The notes under the pieces: generated by a model
Told to the model about the DNA's origin: nothing
The model's input: only the letters and a program-made list of their open reading frames with translations
Database searches by the model: none
Part shown: one piece after another, positions 8,522-16,338 of the stretch
How positions within the stretch are numbered: position 1 is the stretch's first letter
Layout: every line of letters starts with the position of its first letter
Made by a program: the position numbers and the translations under genes
Assembly (NCBI GenBank): GCA_017549765.1
Contig: JAFYNM010000002.1
Coordinates: forward strand, 1-42,658
Origin: Bacteroidales bacterium
GTDB lineage: Bacteria > Bacteroidota > Bacteroidia > Bacteroidales > WCHB1-69
Reading direction: 5' to 3'
Length of the DNA stretch: 42,658 nt

Positions 8522-8890
8522 ATGATACAACAAGAATCAAGATTAGCAGTTGCAGATAATAGCGGTGCGAAGGAAGTCCTCTGTATCCGCGTACTCGGTG
8601 GCACTAAGAAACGTTATGCAAGCGTGGGTGACAAGATCGTTGTCGCCATCAAGAGCGCCATCCCCTCCGGTCAGGTGAAGGCCGGTACCGTCTCCAAGGC
8701 CGTGGTGGTCCGCACGAAAAGACACGTCCGCAGAAGCGATGGTTCCTATATCCGCTTCGACGACAATGCCGTTGTGCTGCTTACCGCCGCCGACGAGTTG
8801 CGCGGTACCCGTATCTTCGGACCTGTGGCTCGTGAATTGCGTGAAAAACAATTTATGAAGATCGTGTCTTTGGCACCGGAAGTATTATAA
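8522..8890 (+). CDS. rplN: 50S ribosomal protein L14
   Basis: Large-subunit interface protein. [20 protein letters not shown] and the C-terminal [20 protein letters not shown] are characteristic, with the usual 122 residues. It starts 2 bases after the rpsQ stop. The 67-base AT-rich gap to rplX has no evident promoter or hairpin. Confidence 0.97.
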   Translation: MIQQESRLAVADNSGAKEVLCIRVLGGTKKRYASVGDKIVVAIKSAIPSGQVKAGTVSKAVVVRTKRHVRRSDGSYIRFDDNAVVLLTAADELRGTRIFGPVARELREKQFMKIVSLAPEVL

Positions 8891-8957
8891 TGGTAAATAA
8901 TCAATAAAGATACAATTGACAAAGACCAATTGGTAAACATTAAAAAAAGTTAGAACA

Positions 8958-9278
8958 ATGAAATTGAAGATTAAGAAAGGCGACATCGTGAGAATCATTG
9001 CCGGTGATGACAAGGGTAAAGATCATCAGGGCAAGGTGCTCGAGGTGTTCCCGAAAGAGAACAAAGCCATCGTGGAAGGTTTCAACCTGATTTCCAAGGC
9101 CACGAAACCCAACGCCAAGAACCCGAACGGTGGTATCATTAAGAAAGAAGCTCCCATCCACATTTCGAATCTGATGCTCGTGGACGCTAAAGGTAACGCT
9201 ACCCGTGTGGGCAGACGTTTGAACGATAAAGGTAAATTAGTTAGATATTCTAAAAAATCTGGAGAGGAGATCAAGTAA
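8958..9278 (+). CDS. rplX: 50S ribosomal protein L24
   Basis: Assembly-initiating large-subunit protein with a KOW motif: [20 protein letters not shown] near the N-terminus, then [13 protein letters not shown] and the [11 protein letters not shown] segment. It has 106 residues. Its TAA overlaps the rplE ATG by one base (TAATG). Confidence 0.96.
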   Translation: MKLKIKKGDIVRIIAGDDKGKDHQGKVLEVFPKENKAIVEGFNLISKATKPNAKNPNGGIIKKEAPIHISNLMLVDAKGNATRVGRRLNDKGKLVRYSKKSGEEIK

Positions 9279-9832
9279 TGTACACACCTAGATACAAAGA
9301 GAAATATTATAATGAGGTGCTTCCCGCCCTCAAGGAGCAATTCGGTTTCAAATCCGTTATGCGTGTTCCCCGCATCACCAAGATTTGCCTCAACCAAGGT
9401 CTCGGCAAATTCGGTATTGCAGACAAGAAAATCATTGACGCCGGTGTGCAGGAAATGACGATGATCGCCGGTCAGAAGGCTGTCCCCACCAAGTCCAAGA
9501 AGGATATCTCCAACTTCAAGTTGAGAAAAGGTATGCAGATTGGCGTGCGCGTGACCCTTCACGGCGACCGTATGTATGAATTCCTCGACCGCCTCGTGTC
9601 TGTCTCCATCCCCCGTATCCGCGACTTCCGCGGCATCAGCGACAAGGGCTTCGACGGCAGAGGTAACTACACCCTCGGTATTCCCGAACAGATTATTTTC
9701 CCCGAAATCGATATCGACAAGGTTGCCAAAATAAACGGTATGGACATCACCTTCGTGACGACCGCCCAAAATGATAAGGAGTGTTTAGCCTTGTTAAAAG
9801 AATTTGGTTTACCATTTAAAAATCAGAAATAG
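9278..9832 (+). CDS. rplE: 50S ribosomal protein L5
   Basis: Central protuberance protein that binds 5S rRNA and contacts P-site tRNA. Core motifs include [39 protein letters not shown] and [20 protein letters not shown]. The length of 184 residues is normal. A purine-rich GGAGAGGAG stretch 8 bases before the ATG, inside the end of rplX, may act as a ribosome binding site. Confidence 0.97.
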   Translation: MYTPRYKEKYYNEVLPALKEQFGFKSVMRVPRITKICLNQGLGKFGIADKKIIDAGVQEMTMIAGQKAVPTKSKKDISNFKLRKGMQIGVRVTLHGDRMYEFLDRLVSVSIPRIRDFRGISDKGFDGRGNYTLGIPEQIIFPEIDIDKVAKINGMDITFVTTAQNDKECLALLKEFGLPFKNQK

Positions 9833-9838
9833 TTTATT

Positions 9839-10138
9839 ATGGCAAAAGAATCTTTAAAAGCTAGAGAAGTTAAAAGAGCAAAGTTAGTTGCTAAATATAG
9901 CGCCAAACGCGCAGAACTGAAGAAGATTATGAACGGCACCGACTATGATGCTAAGAGAGCTGCCGATATCGCACTTCAAAAATTACCGCCCAACTCCAAT
10001 CCTATCCGTTTGCACAACCGCTGCAAGCTGACCGGCCGTCCGAAAGGCTATATCCGCCAATTCGGTCTCTCCCGTATCAACTTCCGCGAGATGGCAATGA
10101 AGGGTCTCATCCCCGGTGTAAAGAAAGCTAGTTGGTAA
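9839..10138 (+). CDS. rpsN: 30S ribosomal protein S14, long zinc-free form
   Basis: Small-subunit head protein. The 99-residue length and the absence of the CXXC pairs mark the long form without zinc; the C-terminal [19 protein letters not shown] and [13 protein letters not shown] are diagnostic. It lies 6 bases after rplE. Confidence 0.97.
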   Translation: MAKESLKAREVKRAKLVAKYSAKRAELKKIMNGTDYDAKRAADIALQKLPPNSNPIRLHNRCKLTGRPKGYIRQFGLSRINFREMAMKGLIPGVKKASW

Positions 10139-10165
10139 TTATTCACTTAAAGAGAAGATAAGATT

Positions 10166-10564
10166 ATGAATACCGATCCAATATCAGATTATTTGACTCG
10201 TTTGAGAAACGCTATCCGCGCTAATCATAAGGTGGTGGAGATCCCCGCCTCCAACGAGAAGAGAGCTATCACCAAGATACTCTTCGAAAAAGGTTATATT
10301 TTGAACTATAAATTCGAGGATGATGTACACCCGAAGATGATCAAGATCGCTTTGAAATATCATCCCACAACCAAACAATCCGCTATCACGACGATCGAGC
10401 GCGCCAGCCGTCCCGGTCTCCGTAAGTATGTCAGCGTGAAGGAAATGCCCTCCGTGCTCAACGGCCTCGGCATCGCCATCATCTCTACATCCCACGGCAT
10501 GATGACCGACAAGGAAGCGAAAGCCCAGAACGTAGGCGGTGAAGTTATTTGTTACATCAGCTAA
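10166..10564 (+). CDS. rpsH: 30S ribosomal protein S8
   Basis: 16S rRNA-binding protein and, in E. coli, the translational repressor of the spc operon. MNTDPISDYLTRLRNAIRAN at the start and GLGIAIISTSHGMMTDKEA with VGGEVICYIS at the end identify it. Its 132 residues are typical. If S8 regulates its own operon here, the target would have to lie in this shortened cluster; no such site was identified. Confidence 0.97.
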   Translation: MNTDPISDYLTRLRNAIRANHKVVEIPASNEKRAITKILFEKGYILNYKFEDDVHPKMIKIALKYHPTTKQSAITTIERASRPGLRKYVSVKEMPSVLNGLGIAIISTSHGMMTDKEAKAQNVGGEVICYIS

Positions 10565-10565
10565 T

Positions 10566-10571
10566 AGGAGG
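10566..10571 (+). promoter_or_regulatory. canonical ribosome binding site of rplF
   Basis: AGGAGG lies 7 bases before the rplF ATG at 10579. Most genes in this window have A-rich leaders with no such sequence, as is usual in Bacteroidota, so this exception fixes the start at 10579 rather than the in-frame ATG at 10549 inside rpsH. Confidence 0.65.
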
Positions 10572-10578
10572 AATCGTT

Positions 10579-11139
10579 ATGTCAAGAATAGGAAAATTGC
10601 AAATCGCTATCCCCTCTGGGGTTGAAATCAAAAGAGACGAGAAATCTAACATCGTCACGGTGAAGGGACCTAAGGGCGAACTGACCCAATATGTGGATCC
10701 CCGCATCTCCCTCAATGTTGAAGACGGTCACCTCCATCTCACCCGTCCTTCCGACAACAAGCGCGACAAGGCTATGCACGGTCTCTACCGCGCCCTGCTG
10801 AACAACATGGTGACGGGCGTGTCCCAAGGATTCCAGAAGAAACTCGAAGTCATCGGCGTTGGTTACAAGGCTGAGGCTAAGGGCGACCACCAACTGGATC
10901 TCGGTCTGGGTTACTCCCACAACATCCTGTTCGACTTCCCGCAGGAGATTACCGTTCAGACCATCAATGAGAAAGGTAAGAACCCGATCATCATTCTGAG
11001 CTGTATCGACAAGCAATTGCTCGGTCAGGTGGCCACGAAGGTGCGCTCCTACAGAAAACCTGAACCTTACAAAGGCAAAGGTATCCGCTTCGAAGGCGAG
11101 TATGTTAGAAAGAAAGCTGGCAAGTCAGCTGAAAAATAA
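10579..11139 (+). CDS. rplF: 50S ribosomal protein L6
   Basis: Large-subunit protein near the factor-binding site. MSRIGKLQIAIPSGVEIKRD, the middle GVSQGFQKKLEVIGVGYKAE and the C-terminal RKPEPYKGKGIRFEGEYVRK are the known L6 landmarks. It has 186 residues from ATG 10579, which follows a strong AGGAGG. Confidence 0.96.
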   Translation: MSRIGKLQIAIPSGVEIKRDEKSNIVTVKGPKGELTQYVDPRISLNVEDGHLHLTRPSDNKRDKAMHGLYRALLNNMVTGVSQGFQKKLEVIGVGYKAEAKGDHQLDLGLGYSHNILFDFPQEITVQTINEKGKNPIIILSCIDKQLLGQVATKVRSYRKPEPYKGKGIRFEGEYVRKKAGKSAEK

Positions 11140-11157
11140 CCTTTTAAATTTGTTATT

Positions 11158-11517
11158 ATGGCTTACAATAGAAAAGAATATAGAAGAAAACGGATTAAAA
11201 ACCGCATTCGTCGTATCGTCAGCGGTACGGCCGCCCGTCCGAGACTGTCAGTTTTCAGAAGCAACCGCGACATCTATGTGCAGTTGATTGACGATGTGGC
11301 AGGTGTGACCTTGGCTTCCGCCTCCTCCAAAATCGCCGGCATCGCCGAACAGAAGGTGACCAAGTGCGAGAAATCAGCCCTCGTAGGCAAGGAGATCGCC
11401 CAGCGCGCTCTCGCCGCCGGTATCAACGAGGTGGTGTTCGACCGTAACGGTTATCTGTATCATGGTAGAGTTAAATCATTGGCAGACGCAGCCCGCGAAG
11501 GTGGTCTTAAATTTTAA
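11158..11517 (+). CDS. rplR: 50S ribosomal protein L18
   Basis: 5S rRNA-binding protein. The basic N-terminus ([20 protein letters not shown]), [20 protein letters not shown] and the C-terminal [20 protein letters not shown] identify it. Its length of 119 residues is normal. It sits 18 bases after rplF and 11 before rpsE. Confidence 0.96.
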   Translation: MAYNRKEYRRKRIKNRIRRIVSGTAARPRLSVFRSNRDIYVQLIDDVAGVTLASASSKIAGIAEQKVTKCEKSALVGKEIAQRALAAGINEVVFDRNGYLYHGRVKSLADAAREGGLKF

Positions 11518-11528
11518 ACATTAGAAGT

Positions 11529-12047
11529 ATGGCAAACAATAATATCAAGAAAGTTAAAGCTACTGACATCGAACTCAAAGAGAGAATGGTGGCAGTCAAC
11601 AGAGTTGTCAAAGTGACCAAGGGTGGTCGTATCTTCAGCTTCGCCGCCATCATGGTGGTAGGTAACGAGAACGGCATCGTAGGCTACGGCCTCGGTAAAG
11701 CCCGCGAAGTCTCCACGGCCATCTCCAAAGGTACGGAAGATGCCAAGAAGAACCTCATCCAAGTGCCCATCCTCAAAGGTACGATCCCTCACGCTCAAGA
11801 GGGTAAGTACAGTGGTGCTACTGTCTTCATGAAACCCGCCGCTCCTGGTACCGGTGTTATCGCCGGTGGTGCTATGCGTGCCGTGCTCGAGAGCGTGGGC
11901 GTGAAGAACGTGCTCGCCAAGTCCAAAGGCTCCTCCAACCCGCACAGCGTGGTGAAGGCTACCATCGACGCACTCTCCAAGATGCGCGATGCCTACACCG
12001 TGGCCCAAGTGCGCGGCGTCAGCCTCGACACCGTATTCAACGGATAA
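11529..12047 (+). CDS. rpsE: 30S ribosomal protein S5
   Basis: Small-subunit protein that helps decoding fidelity. The dsRNA-binding-like N-domain ([20 protein letters not shown]) and the C-domain ([39 protein letters not shown]) are clear over 172 residues. In most bacteria rpmD, rplO and secY follow directly; here a terminator follows after 23 bases and the next gene lies on the other strand, so the cluster ends with rpsE. Confidence 0.97.
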   Translation: MANNNIKKVKATDIELKERMVAVNRVVKVTKGGRIFSFAAIMVVGNENGIVGYGLGKAREVSTAISKGTEDAKKNLIQVPILKGTIPHAQEGKYSGATVFMKPAAPGTGVIAGGAMRAVLESVGVKNVLAKSKGSSNPHSVVKATIDALSKMRDAYTVAQVRGVSLDTVFNG

Positions 12048-12070
12048 TATCTGTTACCACAGTATATGCA

Positions 12071-12106
12071 AAAGCGGTTTGCCGACAACGGTGAACCGCT
12101 TTTTTT
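12071..12106 (+). terminator. terminator of the ribosomal protein operon
   Basis: AAAGCGGTT (12071-12079) pairs with AACCGCTTT (12094-12102), with an inner CCG/CGG stem, followed by a T run to 12106. This is a strong intrinsic terminator and confirms that the transcript ends after rpsE. Confidence 0.85.
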
Positions 12107-12154
12107 AGTTAAGAGTTAAAAGTTAAGAGTTAAAGTTAGGAGTTAGAAGTTGAA
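12107..12154 (+). repeat. 7-base tandem array (AGTTNNN), 7 units
   Basis: Units AGTTAAG, AGTTAAA, AGTTAAG, a shortened AGTTAA, AGTTAGG, AGTTAGA and AGTTGAA. It begins where the T run of the rpsE terminator ends and lies between converging genes. Confidence 0.75.
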
Positions 12155-12175
12155 ACCTGGACCTGCGACGGCACC

Positions 12176-12199
12176 CCTTAGTTTCTTGACTCTTAAGAT
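12176..12199 (+). repeat. short 8-base period stretch
   Basis: CCTTAGTT then TCTTGACT and a weaker third unit. An 18-base block spanning it (12170-12187, GGCACCCCTTAGTTTCTT) recurs with one change at 15681-15698 behind recQ. Confidence 0.5.
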
Positions 12200-12203
12200 C
12201 TTC

Positions 12204-13607
12204 TCATTTCTTCAGCGCGCACTTTCGCAAATGATAGAGCAACACGCCGGCGGTGACCAGAGCGGCGAGGAGGTCGGCGGCGGCCTGCGACATCCATACG
12301 CCGTCAGTGCCTAACCAAGAGGGCAATAACAGCAGACAGGGCACCAGGAACAAGAGCTGCCGGGTGGTGGACAGCAGAATGCTGACACCCGCTTTATTGA
12401 CAGACTGGAACAGAATGGAGGTGACCACCTGGAAACCGGTGAAGAGGAACATGGACACATACAGCCGTAGTCCGCGAGCCGTGATCAGGGTGGTGTTGAG
12501 GTCTTTGGTGAAGATGCCGGTGATGGCTTTGGGGAAGACCATGCAAAGGGCGAAGGTGACGACCGAGACGGCTGTGGCCCATTTGACGGCGAGACCTAAA
12601 GCCTCCCGCACGCGGTCGATACGGCCGGCGCCGAAGTTGTAGCCGGCGATGGGCTGCAGACCGTTGGCTAAGCCGAAGATGACCATCACCATGAAGCCCA
12701 CGATGCTGTTGATGATGCCGAAAGCTCCGATGGCTAGGTCGCCGCCCGCCACAGCCTTGCCGTCGATCAGGATGCCGGTGAAGTCTATGTCTCCATATCT
12801 CTTCAACTGCATATTGATGAGCATGATGACCACGCAGGCGCAGAGATGGATCAGGAACGGGGATAGCCCGATGGCGCACACCTCCTTGGTGATCTTCCAG
12901 TCGAAGCGGATGCTCTCTTTCGTGAACCGGACCTCCGTCTTGGGGTTCAGGAAGTGGGCCATCACCCAGACCAGGCCGCCCGACTGTGCCAGCAACGTGG
13001 CCCAGGCCGCCCCTTTGATGCCCCAGTGGAATCCGAAGATGAACAGGAGCGCCAAGACCAGGTTCAAGACCACGGTCAGCAAAATGGAGACCATGGCCTT
13101 CTTGGGATGGCCGGTGGCGCGCATCAGATTGTTGAGCTCATAGAAGAGATTGGAGATGAGAATGCCGTAGAGGATGATCTTTAGGAAGTCGCGGGCGTAG
13201 GGTAGGGTGTCAGGACTGGCCTTGAAAAAGATCAGGAGCGGGTCCAGGAAGAGGAGAAAGAACAACGTGGTGAGAAAGCTGAAGATAATGGTGAGTATCA
13301 GGCTGTTTCCCAACACTTTGTTGGCCTCTTGATAGCGATGCTCGCCGAGTCGGATGGAGGCGATGGCGCTGCTGCCGGAACCTATCAGGGAGCTGAAGGC
13401 TATGGAGAGATTCATGATGGGGAAGGTCAACGCCAGTCCGGAGATGGCCAGCGGTCCGACACCCTGTCCGATGATGATGCGGTCGATGATGTTATACAGC
13501 GAATTGGCCGCCGTCGCCAGGGTCGCCGGGATCGCGTAGGTGCGGAACAGACGGCGGACAGGCTGCCGCTCAAGAGCCAGGGAAGGGGTGTCGTTATAGC
13601 TGTTCAT
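12204..13607 (-). CDS. MATE family multidrug/Na+ efflux transporter
   Basis: Inner membrane antiporter family that exports cationic drugs or metabolites in exchange for Na+ or H+. The 467-residue protein is rich in hydrophobic segments compatible with 12 helices in two similar halves; early landmarks are RRLFRTYAIPATLATAANSL, then NIIDRIIIGQGVGPLAISGL and GSGSSAIASIRLGE; the second half has GLANGLQPIAGYNFGAGRID, typical of the NorM/DinF-like branch found in Bacteroidota. Substrate cannot be told from sequence. The gene runs toward rpsE and diverges from recQ; a -7 element sits only 10 bases before its start codon. Confidence 0.9.
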   Translation of the reverse strand: MNSYNDTPSLALERQPVRRLFRTYAIPATLATAANSLYNIIDRIIIGQGVGPLAISGLALTFPIMNLSIAFSSLIGSGSSAIASIRLGEHRYQEANKVLGNSLILTIIFSFLTTLFFLLFLDPLLIFFKASPDTLPYARDFLKIILYGILISNLFYELNNLMRATGHPKKAMVSILLTVVLNLVLALLFIFGFHWGIKGAAWATLLAQSGGLVWVMAHFLNPKTEVRFTKESIRFDWKITKEVCAIGLSPFLIHLCACVVIMLINMQLKRYGDIDFTGILIDGKAVAGGDLAIGAFGIINSIVGFMVMVIFGLANGLQPIAGYNFGAGRIDRVREALGLAVKWATAVSVVTFALCMVFPKAITGIFTKDLNTTLITARGLRLYVSMFLFTGFQVVTSILFQSVNKAGVSILLSTTRQLLFLVPCLLLLPSWLGTDGVWMSQAAADLLAALVTAGVLLYHLRKCALKK

Positions 13608-13617
13608 AACAAGAGCG

Positions 13618-13625
13618 CAAAAATA
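13618..13625 (-). promoter_or_regulatory. -7 element of the MATE gene
   Basis: On the - strand TATTTTTG (read here as CAAAAATA) ends 10 bases before the ATG at 13607. Transcription would start about 5 bases before the start codon, giving a nearly leaderless message. Confidence 0.55.
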
Positions 13626-13659
13626 ATAAAAATCGCGCTCACCTTTTCAGCCTTTTTAC

Positions 13660-13667
13660 TATCTTTG
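13660..13667 (+). promoter_or_regulatory. -7 element of recQ
   Basis: TATCTTTG matches TAnnTTTG and ends 8 bases before the recQ ATG (13676). The message would have almost no leader. No good -33 TTG is visible. Confidence 0.6.
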
Positions 13668-13675
13668 CAACCCGA

Positions 13676-15574
13676 ATGGAAACAACAGATCGTACCATAC
13701 TGATTCACGATATCCTGAAACAATACTGGGGGTATCCGGCCTTCCGTCCTTTGCAGGAGGACATCATCCTCTCTGTGCTGGATGGTCGCGACACGCTGGC
13801 GTTGTTGCCCACGGGCGGTGGCAAGTCGGTCTGCTTCCAGGTGCCGGCACTCGCCTTGGGCGGTGTCTGCATCGTCGTCACCCCTTTGGTGTCGCTCATG
13901 AAGGACCAGGTAGCACACCTGAAGGCCAACGGCATCAAGGCGGCGGCCATCTATTCTGGCATGAACCGCGAAGACATCCTCGCGGTGATGAGCAACGCCC
14001 TCTATGACGAGGAATTCCGCTTTCTGTATGTCTCTCCGGAACGCCTGCGCACCGAGACCTTCCTGACGAACCTGCCCAAGATACCCGTCCGCATGATCGC
14101 GGTCGATGAGGCACACTGCATCTCCCAGTGGGGCTATGACTTCCGGCCGCCGTACCTGCAGATAGCAGAGATCCGTAAGTTCTTCCCTCAGGTGCCCGTT
14201 TTGGCTCTGACCGCCACAGCCACACCCGAGGTGGTGCGGGATATCCAGTGGAGACTCGACTTCAAAGAGGAGAACGTCTTCCAGAAGAGCTTCAAGCGTG
14301 ACAATCTGACCTATTATGTGGTCAAGGAGCCCGACAAGAACGGGCGGATGTTGCGGATCATGCAGCGCTATCCCGGCACGGGGGTCGTCTATGTGCGCAA
14401 CCGCCGCAAGACACAGGAGGTGGCCCAGTTCCTGAAAGAGAACGGGGTCTCCGCCGATTATTACCATGCGGGCGTCGAGGCACGGGAGCGCGACCGCAAG
14501 CAAGAGGCCTGGATGACCGGCAAGACGCGCGTCATCGTGGCGACCAATGCCTTCGGGATGGGCATCGACAAGCCCGATGTGCGCTTCGTGATCCATCTGG
14601 ACATTCCTGACACGCTGGAAGCCTACTTTCAAGAGGCGGGTCGTGGAGGCCGCGACCTCAAGCCGTCAGTGGCCATCCTCCTCTATGATGAGTACGACAT
14701 CCGCCAGCTGCGACGCAACTTCACCCTCTCATTTCCGCCCATCGAGCGAGTGCGTGAGGTCTATGACCATCTCTGCCAACACTATGATATCCCCATGGGG
14801 GAGGGGCGGAACTTGACCTTCCCCTTTTCGCTCTCACAGAACGCCAAAGAGCTCAAGATGGATGTGGGACAGTACTATAACGCCCTGAAACTCTTGGAGA
14901 AGACCGGCTCCATAGTCGTGTCGGAACATCTGCGGGAGACCTCCCAGATCCATTTCAAGATGGATGGGGACGCGTTAATGCGTTATTATGAGAATCAGCC
15001 TCAAAATGAGGAGTTTACCAAGCTAATACTGCGCTCCTATGCCGGCGTTTTCACCCAGTTTGTGAATATCCAGGAGGAGGTGCTGGCCTCCCGTTCCGGG
15101 ATGACGGTGGCCCAGGTCGTGGAGATGTTGAAAATGCTCCATGCCGACAAGGTGCTGACCTATGAACCCCAGAGTGAGATCCCCCTGCTGATCTTCTTGG
15201 AAAATAGGATCGAGTCCCAGTATCTCTATTTTGATCCTCAGGACTATGACGACCGCAAGATACGGGCGGAGAAGCGGCTGGAGGCGGTCATCCAGTATGT
15301 GACCACCGACCATACCTGCCGTAGTCGTTTGTTACTCAGCTATTTCGGGGAGACCAAAAGCGAACCTTGCGGCTCTTGCGATGTCTGCCTCTCCCGACGC
15401 AAAAGGATGCGCAAGGAAGACAAGGAGGAGCAGATGCGGGCAGATATCAAGACTCTCTATGATCAAAATCTGTCCCTTCGTGATATCTTGGATCGCCTTG
15501 CCGCCCAATATGCCGAGGAGGAGACGGTGGAACTGATGCGCCGGATGGTGGAGGATGGGGAGTTTGGGAGTTAA
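13676..15574 (+). CDS. recQ: ATP-dependent DNA helicase RecQ
   Basis: 3'-5' DNA helicase of recombination and repair. Helicase motifs: FRPLQEDII (motif 0), LLPTGGGKS (Walker A, about residues 42-50), VDEAHCISQWGYDFRPPY (DEAH near residue 143; Y replaces the usual H before DFRP), TATATPEV, then FGMGIDKPDVRFVIHLDIPD and YFQEAGRGGRDL. The RecQ zinc site reads CRSRLLLS...PCGSCDVC near residues 548-571. At 632 residues it has a shortened RQC region and no recognisable HRDC domain, a common reduced form. Its last codons and stop lie within AGTT-type repeat units, so the C-terminal FGS may have been written by the repeat. Confidence 0.94.
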   Translation: METTDRTILIHDILKQYWGYPAFRPLQEDIILSVLDGRDTLALLPTGGGKSVCFQVPALALGGVCIVVTPLVSLMKDQVAHLKANGIKAAAIYSGMNREDILAVMSNALYDEEFRFLYVSPERLRTETFLTNLPKIPVRMIAVDEAHCISQWGYDFRPPYLQIAEIRKFFPQVPVLALTATATPEVVRDIQWRLDFKEENVFQKSFKRDNLTYYVVKEPDKNGRMLRIMQRYPGTGVVYVRNRRKTQEVAQFLKENGVSADYYHAGVEARERDRKQEAWMTGKTRVIVATNAFGMGIDKPDVRFVIHLDIPDTLEAYFQEAGRGGRDLKPSVAILLYDEYDIRQLRRNFTLSFPPIERVREVYDHLCQHYDIPMGEGRNLTFPFSLSQNAKELKMDVGQYYNALKLLEKTGSIVVSEHLRETSQIHFKMDGDALMRYYENQPQNEEFTKLILRSYAGVFTQFVNIQEEVLASRSGMTVAQVVEMLKMLHADKVLTYEPQSEIPLLIFLENRIESQYLYFDPQDYDDRKIRAEKRLEAVIQYVTTDHTCRSRLLLSYFGETKSEPCGSCDVCLSRRKRMRKEDKEEQMRADIKTLYDQNLSLRDILDRLAAQYAEEETVELMRRMVEDGEFGS

Positions 15575-15624
15575 AAGTTAAGAGTTAAGAGTTAAGAGTT
15601 AAAAGTTAAGAGTTAAAAGTGGGG
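15561..15624 (+). repeat. 7-base tandem array at the recQ stop codon
   Basis: AGTTTGG, one extra G, then AGTTAAA, three AGTTAAG, AGTTAAA, AGTTAAG, AGTTAAA and a final AGTGGGG. The recQ stop codon (15572-15574) is formed by AGT-TAA in the first full unit. There is no dyad symmetry. Confidence 0.8.
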
Positions 15625-15686
15625 AGGCAACCATTTTCCATTTTCAATTAGAATCCCCCCTGATGACTATGTACCACGTAGGCGCC

Positions 15687-15718
15687 CCTTAGTTTCTTAA
15701 CCCCATTAACCTATCCCT
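15687..15718 (+). repeat. short 8-base period stretch
   Basis: CCTTAGTT, TCTTAACC, CCATTAAC, CTATCCCT. It belongs to the second repeat family with an 8-base period. The rest of the 275-base recQ-to-15850 gap holds the 7-base array and a promoter, and nothing else that I can identify. Confidence 0.5.
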
Positions 15719-15797
15719 CTGAAAAAAAATCTTATGGGTGAAATATCCTGCTGTAGTTTTTCGTCTATGAGTGTGGAAAATTTATCTTGTTCAGGGA

Positions 15798-15827
15798 TTG
15801 GATTTTTCGTTGAAAAGATTATTTTTG
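15798..15827 (+). promoter_or_regulatory. promoter of the small exported protein and first CUB/P-domain gene
   Basis: TTG at 15798-15800, 19 bases, then TATTTTTG at 15820-15827: a full match to the Bacteroidota promoter. The first gene starts 22 bases further on. Confidence 0.75.
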
Positions 15828-15849
15828 CACTTTCTAAAAATATTGCAAT

Positions 15850-16302
15850 ATGAAAAAGATATTTGTTTTGATTTGTGTGTTAAGCCTTTGTATGGTGGGG
15901 TTTAGTCAGACCAGGATGCAAAAGTCTGATTTTCAAATCAATCCGCACATGTTGGAGACCTATACGCAGGCACAGATTGATCAGATGTATGCGAACGACT
16001 TTGCCCAATTGTTCACGTTGAATTTTTACATGACCAACTACGCTTGTGTGGCTGGCAAGTTGCCTGGCGACAATCACATAGAGATGAAGTCTCCCGACAA
16101 CTACGCACATGCTGGCGTGGTGACCAATGAAGAGGAGATCATCCGTACGGGTTTCATCAACCCGAACCTGTATGATTTCCAGCAAGACAATTATCGTTCA
16201 ACAGTATATCCGCTGAAGACGCCGGGTTACTACATCATTATCCCGCCGAAGAACCAGTACGACCGCGTATTGCAGGCCAATCTGGAGCAGTACATTTATT
16301 AA
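15850..16302 (+). CDS. small exported protein of unknown function
   Basis: 150 residues with a clear signal peptide (MKKIFVLICVLSLCMVGFSQ) and a mature part of about 130 residues. The mature part is rich in Tyr, Asn and Gln (YTQAQIDQMYANDFAQ, IIRTGFINPNLYDFQQDN) and ends in a hydrophobic-polar YYIIIPPKNQYDRVLQ stretch. I do not recognise a family, lipobox or T9SS sorting domain. It has its own promoter and lies only 36 bases before the large CUB/P-domain protein, with no terminator between, so the two are probably cotranscribed; a role as a periplasmic partner of that protein is only an inference. Confidence 0.75.
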   Translation: MKKIFVLICVLSLCMVGFSQTRMQKSDFQINPHMLETYTQAQIDQMYANDFAQLFTLNFYMTNYACVAGKLPGDNHIEMKSPDNYAHAGVVTNEEEIIRTGFINPNLYDFQQDNYRSTVYPLKTPGYYIIIPPKNQYDRVLQANLEQYIY

Positions 16303-16338
16303 TCAACAACTTAACCAAAGAATAATTATTTCCCAAGT

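Noticed and set aside
12204-13607. Open + strand frames opposite the MATE gene (for example 12649-13143)
   Set aside because: Their translations show no domain or signal and follow from the codon bias of the MATE gene on the other strand.
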